64,000 bases of DNA from Mya arenaria (GCF_026914265.1 NC_069123.1:31976678-32040677), one strand, 5' to 3'. Shown: positions 12,191-24,273, counted from the stretch's first letter. Notes: generated from the letters alone by a model not told the origin. Program-made: numbers and translations.

Positions 12191-13281
12191 ATTCATTTGA
12201 CCACTGAGTTCACGCACAGGCAATGAATGTCACTTTATTTTTTGTTGGATTTGATAATGCAGAAAAAAATAATTGAAAAACAAAATATCTATCCTGCCAT
12301 TTAATTTCGTCTGTATTAGAATTAATATTTATTGTTAACCATCAATCTTTCAGTCGTTTATGTTTGGACTAAATTGAAATGATTGCCTGTATGTTTGCTG
12401 TATATATGTCGTCTTTGGGAATGGTCAATCCATTGGCACTTATGTTTGTGTGGATGAATGAGTCAATAGGGGCATCATGTCAGTTGATTCTTGGTAAATA
12501 ATTATGCTGTGTTAATCATATTGTATTTATTGAGCACCCCAGATCTGCATCTCTTTTAATAAGGAAGAAGTTGTGTATATTGGCAATCTGCTCTCCGTTT
12601 TGATAATAGTGGTGTGTAACCTTTACCATTTTAGTTTGTCGTAAATTTAAGTAATAAATAAGAACACACGTATTCCCGAATTCTTTTCATTCTTCCTCAA
12701 ATAAATAAAGTAAAAGAATAACAGAGGTTTAAAAATGTATTAAGGTTCTGCCCCGAGAAATTGATGCCATATTGACGATTTTTTTCTAAATGAATTCCGT
12801 TAATAACTATAATTTGTGTTATGTGAATTTTTGTTGGAATCCGCGAATCCAGTTTGCTATATTATTGAAATCTGTAGGATCCGAAAAATGGCTTAAAATG
12901 GCTTGAAATCCTGAGTACCAAAAAGGAGGATGACACCCTCATGAATTTTGGTGTTGGTGTTGGCAATGTCCACAATGCAAAATATACAAAAAAGTTAACT
13001 TTCCCGAATTTATCAGATGAAGTATAATCTCTGTTTTAATAACATGAATTGGGTTTAATTAGTAGGTTATACACATGTATAATTCACAAACACATATATA
13101 TGCATTGTTTATAATTTTATAATTCGGCAGTGGCTTTATGTTTCAAAAAGATAACGTGATTAAACACGAATCGATTTATATATATGCTTTTAAAATAGAT
13201 TCAACCCGTTCCGAAAAAGCATAATTCTTTTATTTATAAAATGTGATGAACATAAACATAAATATATCTTACGTGTACACA
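12191..13281. other. Gene-free AT-rich stretch before the Bcl-2-like gene
   Basis: No reading frame with coding character or clear repeat was seen. It probably includes the promoter of the Bcl-2-like gene, but no element can be assigned with confidence. Confidence 0.4.
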
Positions 13282-14193
13282 ATGTCGGATTTTGAGTACA
13301 TGGCGGATTCTATAACGCAAGACTATCTAATGTACAGACTTTAAAAGTCTGGCTACAATTTTGAAATTATTTCAAAATGGCCAACGGTTTATTGTTCAAC
13401 ATGCAAATCGAAACTAGAAACAGATTTAATGACTTGTTGCCATGCTTGTAAAGAAGCCAAAATGTATGCAGTCTCTGAGGAAAAGACAAGTGATGCTTCG
13501 TTTCTCACGAAAGAAATAAAACTCATGAGAGAACTGTGTGATAAGTTTGAAAACAGCGCTGTCGTCGAAAGGCAACTCGGAATTACTATAAACATACAAC
13601 CCGAAAAACACAAAGCTTCGCTTCAGGTTTATCTTTTGCAAGCAGCCGATAAATTATTTGAAAACCAAACAAACTGGGAGGGAATCCTATCTTTGCTGAT
13701 CCTAAGTGGATCGTTGGCAAAATTGTGTGCTGAAGAAGGCCAAACTGCTGATGTCGAAATCATTCAACGTATTACATGCTGGTTCATCAACGACAAACTT
13801 CGTCAATGGATCATCACTATTGGCGGATGGGTTGGTAGTTATAAGTACAAGGTTTAATAAGTTTTCAATATAATCGTTGTAACGTCACATTTAAGTAAAC
13901 TCATTTTCGAACAGAAACATGTGAATTAGCGTGTAGTATAATAATAAATATACATACATTTTATCATACGCAGATTTAATCAACATTTTAAATGTATTAA
14001 ACATGTATAGGAAAAGTGTGTTGCCTGGGCAGAGAAATATGACTCGGCAGAAGAATACGGAAAGAAGCTCAATGAATCAACACCACAAGGTAAAGCAATT
14101 TTTCATCGAAGTGTACAAAGCCATGTTGTTGTTTTTCTTAGCAACTACCATTTTACATTTTGCATATTCAAAAGTCTTAAGGGCCAGTATTAG
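13282..14193 (+). pseudogene. Bcl-2 family gene (BH4-BH3-BH1-BH2) with an in-frame stop in BH4
   Basis: One frame from 13282 to 13830 carries all Bcl-2 homology motifs: BH4 (DYLMYRL, a stop codon, then KSGYNF), BH3 (LMRELCDKFE), BH1 (NWEGILSLLILSGSLAK) and BH2 (LRQWIITIGGW). A donor GT at 13831 falls just after the GGW codon, the intron position known in Bcl-2 genes, and an acceptor at 14010 joins in phase to 14011-14193, which starts EKCVAWAEKYDS, matching the family's post-BH2 helix. The TAA at 13342-13344 interrupts BH4. Translation from the next ATG (13429) would give a protein lacking BH4. A CX2C-X11-CX2C cysteine pattern sits between BH4 and BH3. The C-terminal hydrophobic anchor is clearer in another frame (about 14122-14170), so a further exon or a frame disruption is possible. 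Bcl-2 proteins control mitochondrial apoptosis; whether this one is pro- or anti-apoptotic is unknown. It is either a young pseudogene or an N-terminally shortened gene. Confidence 0.75.
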
Positions 14194-14529
14194 ACTTAAT
14201 AATAATATTGAGTAAACGGTAATATATTAAACACGGTAATCACGATCGCTAACACTCAGGAAACAGTGTGGTACCACAGTATTGCTGGTATTCCCAAGAT
14301 TATAGTAGCAAGCCAAGTATTTGAATACCTCTGGTTGAGTGTGATATCAACAAGCTAACGAAGTAAATAAAACAGGACAGGTGTCGATGTTAGTTAAATA
14401 CCATGTGTTTGTCTTACACTATAAGCTTACGACACATATTTACTTAGCTAAATTATTAAAGAAGAAGATTTACTCGTTATAAGATTTATAAACATACAAT
14501 ATAGTGAACCGTAATATTTAACGACACAG

Positions 14530-15400
14530 ATCAAAGTACAGATTGCATAACTGGCAATGTCGTCCAAAAAAAGAAGTTTACCCAAGCTAATCCATTTATT
14601 ATTTTTTGTGGTATCCCTTTACCATTGATAAACACATTAATTTCCAGCCTGAAAGAAAATCTAATATTATATTTAATTTTGCAAAACGAGTCTTCCTATT
14701 TCTGTCAATACACCATGTGAATACATTTACCCGAGAATGATTTATACAATCATACATACAAATGAAACATCGAAAACACCAAAACACGGGCAACTAGAAA
14801 GGAGAAAAGAGATGCGCTTGCTAACATATATTCTACGGCTACAGTAGACATAAAAGATATTGCGGATGAACTTCTCAACAAAGGAATGATACAGGATGAA
14901 CTGTATGAGGAGATAGTACAAGCTAAAAGCCCACAGATCTTACGTCCAAAATTTTGGGAATGTATTATTGAACACATAAAGGAATCAGCAGAACCACGTG
15001 AAGATATTGAAGTCTTAGTTGATTGTCTGAACAAACAATATTCTCATACACCGTCATGTTTAACAGACATTGATTGCCATACGATACTTCAATGTTGCTT
15101 TTGTACATATCGCAGGCACAAAAAGCGCAAAAGGCCACGAGAAAGCTACTTCGAAAGTGAGTATGAAGCAAGTGCGACATCTGAAAGCTCTGAGTTTGAT
15201 GACACAGACAGTTTACTACTGTCATCGTTCCACAGTTATCATGAAGAGGAGGAGGCTGCCAGATTAATGTTTAGAAAAAAAGAATATAAGAAGTAAATAA
15301 CTTCCTGAGAAACGACTATAATCTAAACGAGATGCTACACGATGCTGAATGAACTGATGTAAAACAAACTGCTTCACGTAAAAGTAGGTTTCCTCTGATA
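14530..15400 (+). pseudogene. Tandem-CARD copy 3, truncated
   Basis: From 14530 to about 14820 the DNA matches intron 2 of CARD gene 2 (TATTTAACGACA, CAATGTCGTCC, TTTACC blocks). It then passes directly into the middle of exon 3 at GCTACAGTAGACATAAAAGA. Exons 1-2 and all of CARD1 are missing. The remaining frame to 15296 encodes most of CARD2 (IADELLNKGMIQDELYEEI onward) and a short acidic Ser-rich tail. Sequence after the stop, to about 15390, still matches the copy 1 coding tail (AACGACTATAATC, AAACTGCTTCACGTAAAAGT). Without a start exon this is most likely a pseudogene; a CARD2-only product from the ATG at 14886 is possible but unsupported. Confidence 0.8.
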
Positions 15401-16684
15401 GACAGAGAATCTGAGACCATGTGTTAAATCATGTTATAATTTCTTGAGAAACTTTGTGGTTTGGGTTAACAGATTAATAGATGAATGTGATTTGGAAGAA
15501 TATATCAAATTTTGCCCAAAATACGTGAAGGTGTGTTATACATATTTATTGAAAGGTAATGATTTATATAAACATTTACCGTACATAAAGTACGTTTTAA
15601 AATGTGTAACATTAAAATGTTTTAAACATATGTGTAACGAAATAATATGCTTAAACAACCGTTTTATTTAAAATGTTGATAACCCATGTAACCTACATGT
15701 ACATGTACATTGCATTATTTATGATCTGGCCGTTTTCCAAATTATATTTAGAGGTATTCTGAACTAAGCGTTTAGATTTTATAAATCAGATTCATTGCGT
15801 TTTCAATTTATAAGAAGTCCCACACACTTTATATTATTCGTGTTAATAGCTTTGTTTATCACTGTAAAAAATATTAAATTCGTATATATGCATACAAGAA
15901 TAGAAAGTAAAAACGAAACTTGAAAATACAACATATTGTTGAAACTGAATATTCGAATATTTAACTTTGTTGTTCGAATCATCGTGAACACATTTCGAGG
16001 CATTTTAAAAGCATGTTCTTATATATAAATGTTTGCCATTTGTAATTTGCAAATGTTTTAATTAAAAAAAAGTTAGATTTTGAGTTTATCTTGCATAATG
16101 TCTTCATATCGTAGCCACTGTAAGAAAGTATTTCTACTCACATAGGTCATTATTTTTATAACAAAAAAGTGAACCCTTAACTGTTTAAATATTGACTCCC
16201 CCTAAAAATAATGACTTCCGTATACTACTACAGATGATGATGATGATGATGATGATTATGATGATGGGTCGTCGTTGTATGGGGGTCAAGTGTGTGGTAT
16301 AGAGGGTTAAACCGTTGTCAATGAGATTTTTTTTATTAACATTATCAAAGATTTAATACTTAGCCTGTACAGTGTGTGCATAGCACGTGATAAATTACGT
16401 CATAGAATAAATGCTACGTCGGAAGGCAACATTTTGCATCGAATGAAGATTTTAAACAAAGATAATTTCACCATTTCTTCGAATGAAACATAGCCGCTTA
16501 CGGAGCCCCGCCTTCGGTCTGTTACCAGAGTTTGATTGAGAATTTAGTTTTTTAAAACAATTCGACAAACCTTTTCACAATACGGCCTTCTGACTGAGCA
16601 CTGTCAAAACAATATTTTAAAAACAAGTTTGTCGAAGTGTTAGATGAAACTAATCACCTTATCAAACTTCAGCAATTAAACGAA
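15401..16684. other. Gene-free stretch with an ATG/GAT microsatellite
   Basis: A (GAT)n run lies at about 16233-16266. A 75-codon ORF at 15444-15671 shows no recognisable domain and is Cys/Lys/Tyr-rich as expected from AT-rich DNA. Nothing else was recognised. Confidence 0.45.
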
Positions 16685-17800
16685 GGTTGAGGTCCCTATG
16701 CCCGAGCGTTCTTCAGTTCTTATTCGGACACGCACTTTAGCCAAATGCCACCACGACCTTTACCTTAGACCCCCTGACCACAAAATCAATAGGGATCACC
16801 GACTAGTCATGATCAACATGTAAACCAGTTTGACCTCAATATGCCTAAGCGTTTTTCAATTATCAAAAACGAATTTTCTGCTGAATGTCAACCATCACAG
16901 GGTGCCCATAAATCATAGAGAATATAATTTCATGACTTTTCCCTTACCAGATCCAAACTTTCCTTGACCAAAATATCGGTGTACGAAGTAATGTTGGCCT
17001 CCAACCTCCCCATCAGCCAACCCTTACCACCTCTTTTTATATAGTGCATTGCCTGTTTTTATTTATCTTTTATTTCAATCAAGTAACTTCTAAGTGTGGT
17101 ATTTGGTTTGATATTCAAGACAATGGTCACAAGCTTTAATCCAAACTGCTAAATGCTGAAAAAGAAACAGCTCAGGAGGCAAGGGATGCTTAAACCCCTT
17201 TCAGTTTCTTCATGTACTTATAAGAATATTGCTTATTGTAAACTCTTCATTTTAATGCCAATACTATTTTTATTTAAATAGTAGTAAATACCAAATATGC
17301 AGTCTTAACTTTTCTATTAAAATTATCAATTTAATGTGTCAATGATTTTGAAAAACAGAAGAATTAACAGAAAGATAATAACTTTTGGATGGGAAATACA
17401 ACTTAATAAATAGTGCAAATAAAATATTTATTAGAGTAAATGGACAAACTATTAAGGAAGAAACTGCCTTAGCCTTATTTTCTTCTTTCTGCTATTTTAC
17501 AAATTGTTTCCAAGGCCCTTGATCACAGGTACCAAATTTCCCTAATTTTTGTCCATTTCCCAATTTCCCTGACCATTTAAAAAAAATCCTGACTTTAATC
17601 CTGACCGTTGGATTCTGCGGACTACCTTGATTGTTGACCCATTGACTTCAAAATATTAGGGTTCATCTGCTGGTCATGACCAACATGCCTACCAACTGTG
17701 CAGTCATTGAGCCTAAGCATTTGCAAGTTTTTAATCGGAAACAATGCGGATGGACAGACGGATCAATACCTATATACTGACCAAGTCTGGTGATGAATGG
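16685..17800. repeat. Degenerate interspersed repeat with a nested insertion
   Basis: Two parts share related text: about 16780-16870 (AATAGGGATCACC, TAGTCATGATCAACATG, CCTAAGCGTTT) and about 17640-17730 (ATTAGGGTTCATC, TGGTCATGACCAACATG, CCTAAGCATTT), followed by a GGATGGACAGACGGA tail. They look like two copies, or one copy split by unrelated DNA at about 16890-17620. Low coding potential. Confidence 0.45.
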
Positions 17801-19093
17801 ACAAATGCTTCTAACGTTAATGATTAGACAAAATCGAATTTAGGTAATTCCTAAAATTAAAGAGCAATAACTTGAGTGACTCAAGCAATATGGCTGGTTA
17901 TCAAATTTTGCCCGAGACATTATGCCCATACATAGTCCTCCCAAATTTGGTGATTATTGGTTATATTAAGTTATTGATCAAACAACGAACAGGAAACTGA
18001 TCGCCCTGCCCCCGGACTTACGCCACATGTGTAACTATATAACGGGCGTTTCAAAAATAAACAAGATACCCATGAGGGACTATGCTCTAATGGCATGGCT
18101 CTTTTTGGTCAGTTTCAATCAAGAGCATGCCTGTTTGGGTAATAGAACGTAGTTCACGAAATGGGCCCCACATATGGCAAAGGAGAAAGCCAACTTCTCA
18201 CATGAGTACAGCTTGCCTCTCTTAAACTGTTCTTTTTACCCCTTTAACAAAGGCAATGGAGTGAAAGATAAATCCAACTTCACTTTCTGAGTTCAGGTTG
18301 TCTCCCTTTGACTGTGATTTTTTACTTGCAACAATAGCAATTTTGATAATTTCAAAGGCCAAAATGGAGTAATGCACTGGCAGATCTAGCTGGTTTAAGA
18401 AAGAAAAAGAAATTTCATGGAAATCTCACTACTGTATACTTTTTATCAACCTGAAGGTTATAATCATAAATGTTAATAAGCAATTGTTTACTGACACACG
18501 AATAAACAGACACAGCACCATGGCATAAGTTATTTAGCCTTTAGCCAGTTGAGATTAAAACCAACAAACTTGTAGTGTTGCGTCCTCCACTGAAATATAA
18601 GCTACAAAGACCTCCTTTTAACTTCTTACAAATTGCAACCAAAAAGATTAAGAAATCATAAACAAAAATGAAGCATGAGTGTTGGATATTTTATTTACAT
18701 AAACAAACAGAACATATTTAAAACAGAGTTCAAAGAAATTGCATGATCTTCATGGGAATCTATGTTGCCTGTTCTTCATTTTATTCACTATGTGAATTTA
18801 AAGACAGGCAATAAAAAAAATACGACATTAGCCCCTCAAACAATGAAAATAAGACATTAGCCCCTCAAACATTAAAAAAGGTTGAAAGTTTTAAATCATT
18901 AACAATGAAAATGTCGTGGAATGTAAATGTTTTAAAATCATCAATGGAAATAGGGAATGCAGAAAAAGTGTTAAGTACGGGGCATTGAGTAAACAGTTTT
19001 CACAAATTGCACCACACATCTTATTAGGCCAAACTTGATAAAAAGTTTATTTGTTCTTTGACCCTATCAAAGAATACCCGAAAAAAGGTAATT
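17801..19093. other. Gene-free stretch
   Basis: No coding frame. A short direct repeat (GACATTAGCCCCTCAAACA) occurs twice near 18825-18870. The rest is unassigned and is probably old repeats. Confidence 0.4.
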
Positions 19094-19440
19094 AAAGCTG
19101 CACTCTCACAGATTGACCATTAAGACAACTTTTTTATTATTTTTTGTCTTGGAATGAGCCAACTTTTTTGGTGAATATCAGGAAACCAGTGATAATTAGA
19201 CTGCTGACAAAAAATTGGATGGCAGTTTTTCATAATCACCGAATAATAAAATTGATGTTTAATAGTTAAGTGTTACTAAGGCTTTAAGCTGCTCTCTCAG
19301 AGATTTACCATTTTGACAACATTATTTATTTGTCTTGGAAAGAGTCAATTTTTGCATATATATCTGCAAACCAGTGATATATGACTGCTGACAAAGATCA
19401 GATCGCAGCTTTTCATATATATCCGTTTGAAAATTAATTA
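19094..19440. mobile_element. MITE family C, two partial copies in tandem
   Basis: 19094-19275 starts AAAGCTGCACTCTCACAG and 19277-19440 starts CTTTAAGCTGCTCTCTCAGA. Both carry the family's interior landmarks (GTCTTGGAA, AACCAGTGATA, GACTGCTGACAAA). Each covers only the left half of the full elements seen at 29636, 42441 and 61195, and neither has the right-hand inverted end. Confidence 0.7.
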
Positions 19441-20154
19441 TTATTCAGGTTGCGAGAACTTTTTTAAGTCGGGTATCACGAAACAAACTATTTATCAGAA
19501 GAGCCTATTGCGGAGAGTTTTCTTTAATTTGCGGAGATTTTTCTTTAATATGTTTTTGTTAATCAGACAGTTGTTTGGAAAATAGAAAAAATGAAAAGAC
19601 GAACAATTTCATTTTGTGCCAGCTTTCTTTTCGATTAAATCAAGTTAAAAATTTAGGCTCCGGCCATTAACAATGGGAAAACTATCTCTATTTTGTGATT
19701 TAGTCAAATAAATGTCCAGTTATAACAATATTATAACATTACTGAAAAAGAGGAGGAAAAATAAAAATAATCAGACTGTTTTCTTTAAGTCGTTATTTTC
19801 CATTCTTTTTTAAAAAATAGCAAGGTCAGGTTGGCGGGTCCGAGTATCGTAAAATAAAGAGACTCCCCTAAAGAACATGTGTTAATTTTATTCCTATCAA
19901 CTTCTTTTTTCATATCCAACAGTGATGATACAGCATGTCATATTAAAAGATATTTATCACAATACTGTTGCTCTCTGACCCCTTATCCGGCCAGTGCTGT
20001 GTGTTGAGTACTTCCTTTAACACACTAAAGATTACTGCATTTTTTGGGGTGATATGTCAATGTATTTACTGTTACATATATTATTCAGGACTGTTTTTTC
20101 CATAGGAACTATTTCAAAATAATTCAACCGCTAATTTGTGTTTATATTCAAGAC
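19441..20154. other. Gene-free AT-rich stretch
   Basis: No coding frame or clear repeat. Short stretches (TTTGTGCCAGCTT, CCTATTTTGTGAT, ATAAATGTCC) are shared with 6680-6785, suggesting another old dispersed repeat. Confidence 0.4.
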
Positions 20155-20186
20155 AAGAGGGCCATGATGGCCCTGTATCGCTCACC

Positions 20187-22450
20187 TGTAGCTTTGCTAA
20201 ATAAAGTGAACATTCTGACCTATTATCATAAAGATCCAATGAAAAGTATGGCCCCTAGAGGCCACTCTTTTATTTGTCCCACTGACCTAGTAGGCAATGC
20301 TTCAAACCAAATATTTAAGACCTAGTCCTTGTGACTTCAGACAAGAAAATTTTAAAGTTTTTTCCTATATAAGCCTATGTAAAACTTGTGACACCCAGGG
20401 TGAGGCCTCTTTTCACCACAGGTGCACAAATTGAACATTCTTGGTAGCGGGCCACTAGGTTATGCCACATATAAAATGCCAATGTCTTGTTGGTTTAGAC
20501 AAGAAGTTTTTTGTTCTATATAAGCCTATGCAAAACTTGTGACTCCCCCCAGGATAGGGCCTCTTCTCCCCAGGGGCATAAATTGAACAATCTTGGTAGA
20601 GGACCACTTGGTTATGATACATACCAAATATTGAAATGCGTAGGCCTTGCATTTTCAGACAAGAAGATTTTTAAACACTTTCCTTATATAAGCCTATGTA
20701 AAACTTGTGACCCCCTAGGTGGGGCCTCTTATCACTTCAGGGGCATAATTTGAATAATCTCGGTAGAGAACCACAAGGTAAAGCTACATACCATATATCA
20801 AATGCCTAGGCCTTGTGGTTTTAGACAAGATTTTAAGTTTTCACTAAATAAGCCTATGTAAAACTTGCGACCCCCGGGCAGGGCCTCTTATCACTCCAGA
20901 GGCATAATTAGAACAATCTTGGTAGATGTAATTATACATGCCAAATATCAAAGCCCTAGGACTTCTAGTTTTGGAGAAGATTTGTTAAGTTTTCCATATC
21001 TAAGTCTATGTAAACCACGTGACCCGGGGCGGGGTCATTTTTGACCCCAGGGGCATAATTTGAAAAATCTTGGTAGAGGTCCATTAGGTGATGCTACATA
21101 TCAAATATCAAAGCTCTAGGCCTTGTGGTTTTGGAGGAGAATTTTTTTTAAGTTTTTCTTATCGGTTACCATGGCAACCAGAGTTTCGCATGGAATCCAT
21201 GTCTTTGAACAACTTTGGTAGAGCTTCATGCAAGGAACATCCCTGCCAAGTTTCATCATGATTGGCCAAGGGGTTAAGGAGATGTTGTTCGAAGCAAAAT
21301 GTTGACGAACGACGTACATGTAGCTTTGCTAAATAAAGTGAACATTCTGACCTATTATCATAAAGATCCAATGAAAAGTATGGCCCCTAGAGGCCACTCT
21401 TTTATTTGTCCCACTGACCTAGTAGGCAATGCTTCAAACCAAATATTTAAGACCTAGTCCTTGTGACTTCAGACAAGAAAATTTTAAAGTTTTTTCCTAT
21501 ATAAGCCTATGTAAAACTTGTGACACCCAGGGTGAGGCCTCTTTTCACCACAGGTGCACAAATTGAACATTCTTGGTAGCGGGCCACTAGGTTATGCCAC
21601 ATATAAAATGCCAATGTCTTGTTGGTTTAGACAAGAAGTTTTTTGTTCTATATAAGCCTATGCAAAACTTGTGACTCCCCCCAGGATAGGGCCTCTTCTC
21701 CCCAGGGGCATAAATTGAACAATCTTGGTAGAGGACCACTTGGTTATGATACATACCAAATATTGAAATGCGTAGGCCTTGCATTTTCAGACAAGAAGAT
21801 TTTTAAACACTTTCCTTATATAAGCCTATGTAAAACTTGTGACCCCCTAGGTGGGGCCTCTTATCACTTCAGGGGCATAATTTGAATAATCTCGGTAGAG
21901 AACCACAAGGTAAAGCTACATACCATATATCAAATGCCTAGGCCTTGTGGTTTTAGACAAGATTTTAAGTTTTCACTAAATAAGCCTATGTAAAACTTGC
22001 GACCCCCGGGCAGGGCCTCTTATCACTCCAGAGGCATAATTAGAACAATCTTGGTAGATGTAATTATACATGCCAAATATCAAAGCCCTAGGACTTCTAG
22101 TTTTGGAGAAGATTTGTTAAGTTTTCCATATCTAAGTCTATGTAAACCACGTGACCCGGGGCGGGGTCATTTTTGACCCCAGGGGCATAATTTGAAAAAT
22201 CTTGGTAGAGGTCCATTAGGTGATGCTACATATCAAATATCAAAGCTCTAGGCCTTGTGGTTTTGGAGGAGAATTTTTTTTAAGTTTTTCTTATCGGTTA
22301 CCATGGCAACCAGAGTTTCGCATGGAATCCATGTCTTTGAACAACTTTGGTAGAGCTTCATGCAAGGAACATCCCTGCCAAGTTTCATCATGATTGGCCA
22401 AGGGGTTAAGGAGATGTTGTTCGAAGCAAAATGTTGACGAACGACGTACA
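20187..22450 (+). repeat. 1132-bp tandem duplication, apparently without divergence
   Basis: 20187-21318 and 21319-22450 are direct copies offset by exactly 1132 bp; no mismatch was found where I compared them, and translated frames are identical. Each unit itself consists of about five degenerate subrepeats of 150-168 bp marked by AAGCCTATGTAAAACTTGTG (landmarks near 20374, 20525, 20693, 20853, 21005). It is either very recent or an assembly duplication. Confidence 0.85.
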
Positions 22451-22471
22451 TCAAGCGGTCACAAAAGTCAC

Positions 22472-24225
22472 AAAACCTCTATTGTGTTCACAAGGTTTTT
22501 GTACTAATTGACCTAGTGACCTAGTTATTGACCGCAGATGACCCAATATCGAACTTGACCTAGATTTTATAGAGATGATCATTCTGACCAAGTTGCATTG
22601 AGATTAGGCTAAAATTGTGACCTCTATTGTGTTCACAAGGTTTTTGTACTAATTGACCTAGTGACCTAGTTATTGACCGTGAATGACCCAATATCAAACT
22701 TGACCTACATTTTATAGCGATGATCATTCTGACCAAGTTGCATTGAGATTAGGCTAAAATTGTGACCTCTATTGTGTTCACTAGGTTTTTCTACTAATTG
22801 ACCTAGTGACCTAGTTATTGACCGCGGATGACCCAATATCGAACTTGACCTAGCTTATGTTAAGATGATCATTCTGACCAAGTTTCATTAAGATAAGGCT
22901 AAAATTGTGACCTCTATTTTGTTCACAAGGTTTTTCTAATAATTGACCTAGTTATTGACTGCGTATGACCCAATATCGAACTTGACCCAGATTTTATAGA
23001 GATGATCATTCTGACCAAGTTGCATTAAGATTAGCCTAAAATTGTGACCTCTATTGTGTTCACAAGGTTTTTGTACTAATTGACCTAGTGACCTAGTTAT
23101 TGACTGCGGATGACCCAATATCGAACTTGACCTAGATTTTATAGAGATGATTATTCTGACCAACTTGCATTGAGATTAGGCTAAAATTGTGACCTCTATT
23201 GTGTTCACAAGGTTTTTCTACTAATTGACCTAGTGACCTAGTTATTGACCGTGAATGACCCAATATCAGACTTGACCTACATTTTACAGCGATGATCATT
23301 CTGACCAATTTGCATTGAGATTAGGCTAAAATTGTGACCTCTATTGTGTTCACAAGGTTTTTCTACTAATTGACCTAGTGACCTAGTTATTGACCGCGGA
23401 TGACCCAATATCGAACTTGACCTAGATTTTATAGAGATGATCATTCTGACCAAGTTGCATTGAGATTAGGCTAAAATTGTGACCTCTAATGTGTTCACAA
23501 GGTATTTCTACTAATTGATCTACTGACCTAGTTTTTGACCCCAGATGACCCAATATCGAACTTGACCTAGATTTCATAGAGATGATCAGTCTGACCAAGT
23601 TTCATAAAGATTAGGTCAAAATTGTGACCTCTGTTGTGTTCACAAGGTTTTTCTAATAATTGACCTAGTGACCTAGTTATTGACTGCAGATGACCCAATA
23701 TCGAACTTGACCTAGATTTTATAGAGATGATTATTCTGACCAAGTTGCATTGAGATTAGGCTAAAATTGTGACCTCTATTGTGTTCACAAGGTTTTTGTA
23801 CTAATTGACCTAGTGACCTAGTTGTTGACCGCGGATGACCCAATATCGAACTTGACCTATATTTTATAGAGATGATCATTCTGACCAAGTTGCATTGAGA
23901 TTAGGCTAAAATTGTGACCTCTATTGTGTTCACAAGGTTTTTCTACTAATTGACCTAGTGACCTAATTATTGACCGCGGATGACCCAATATCGAACTTGA
24001 CCTAGATTTTATAGAGATGACCATTCTGACCAAGTTGCATTGAGATTAGGCTAAAATTGTGACCTCTATTGTGTTCACAAGGTTTTTCTACTAATTGACC
24101 TAGTGACCTAGTTTTTGACCCCAGATGACCCAATATCGAACTTGGCCTAGATTTTATAGAGATGATCAGTCTGACCAAGTTTCATAAAGATTAGGTCAAA
24201 ATTGTGACCTCTATTGTGTTCACAA
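22472..24225 (+). repeat. 145-bp tandem repeat array, about 12 units
   Basis: GTGACCTCT landmarks recur at 22617, 22762, 22907, 23044, 23189, 23334, 23479, 23624, 23769, 23914, 24059 and 24204. The spacing is 145 bp throughout except one 137-bp unit that lost one GACCTAGT repeat. A first unit begins near 22472. Divergence between units is a few percent. Each unit contains TGACCTAGTGACCT, a direct repeat of TGACCT with a two-base gap. Confidence 0.92.
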
Positions 24226-24273
24226 GCAATTGTGAACGGACGGACGGACGGACGGACGAAGAGTGATCACAAA

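Noticed and set aside
14003-14215. 70-codon ORF as an independent small membrane protein
   Set aside because: It overlaps in another frame the exon that continues the Bcl-2-like gene in phase after a matching acceptor; kept only as a note on the possible anchor.
15444-15671. 75-codon ORF after CARD copy 3
   Set aside because: No homology recognised, no duplicated counterpart in other cassettes, composition expected from AT-rich DNA.
20455-22454. Several 65-80-codon ORFs that occur twice
   Set aside because: They repeat because of the 1132-bp tandem duplication and have no protein character.
22472-24225. Regular repeats that could suggest a CRISPR array
   Set aside because: Units are contiguous 145-bp copies without unique spacers, in a eukaryotic context.
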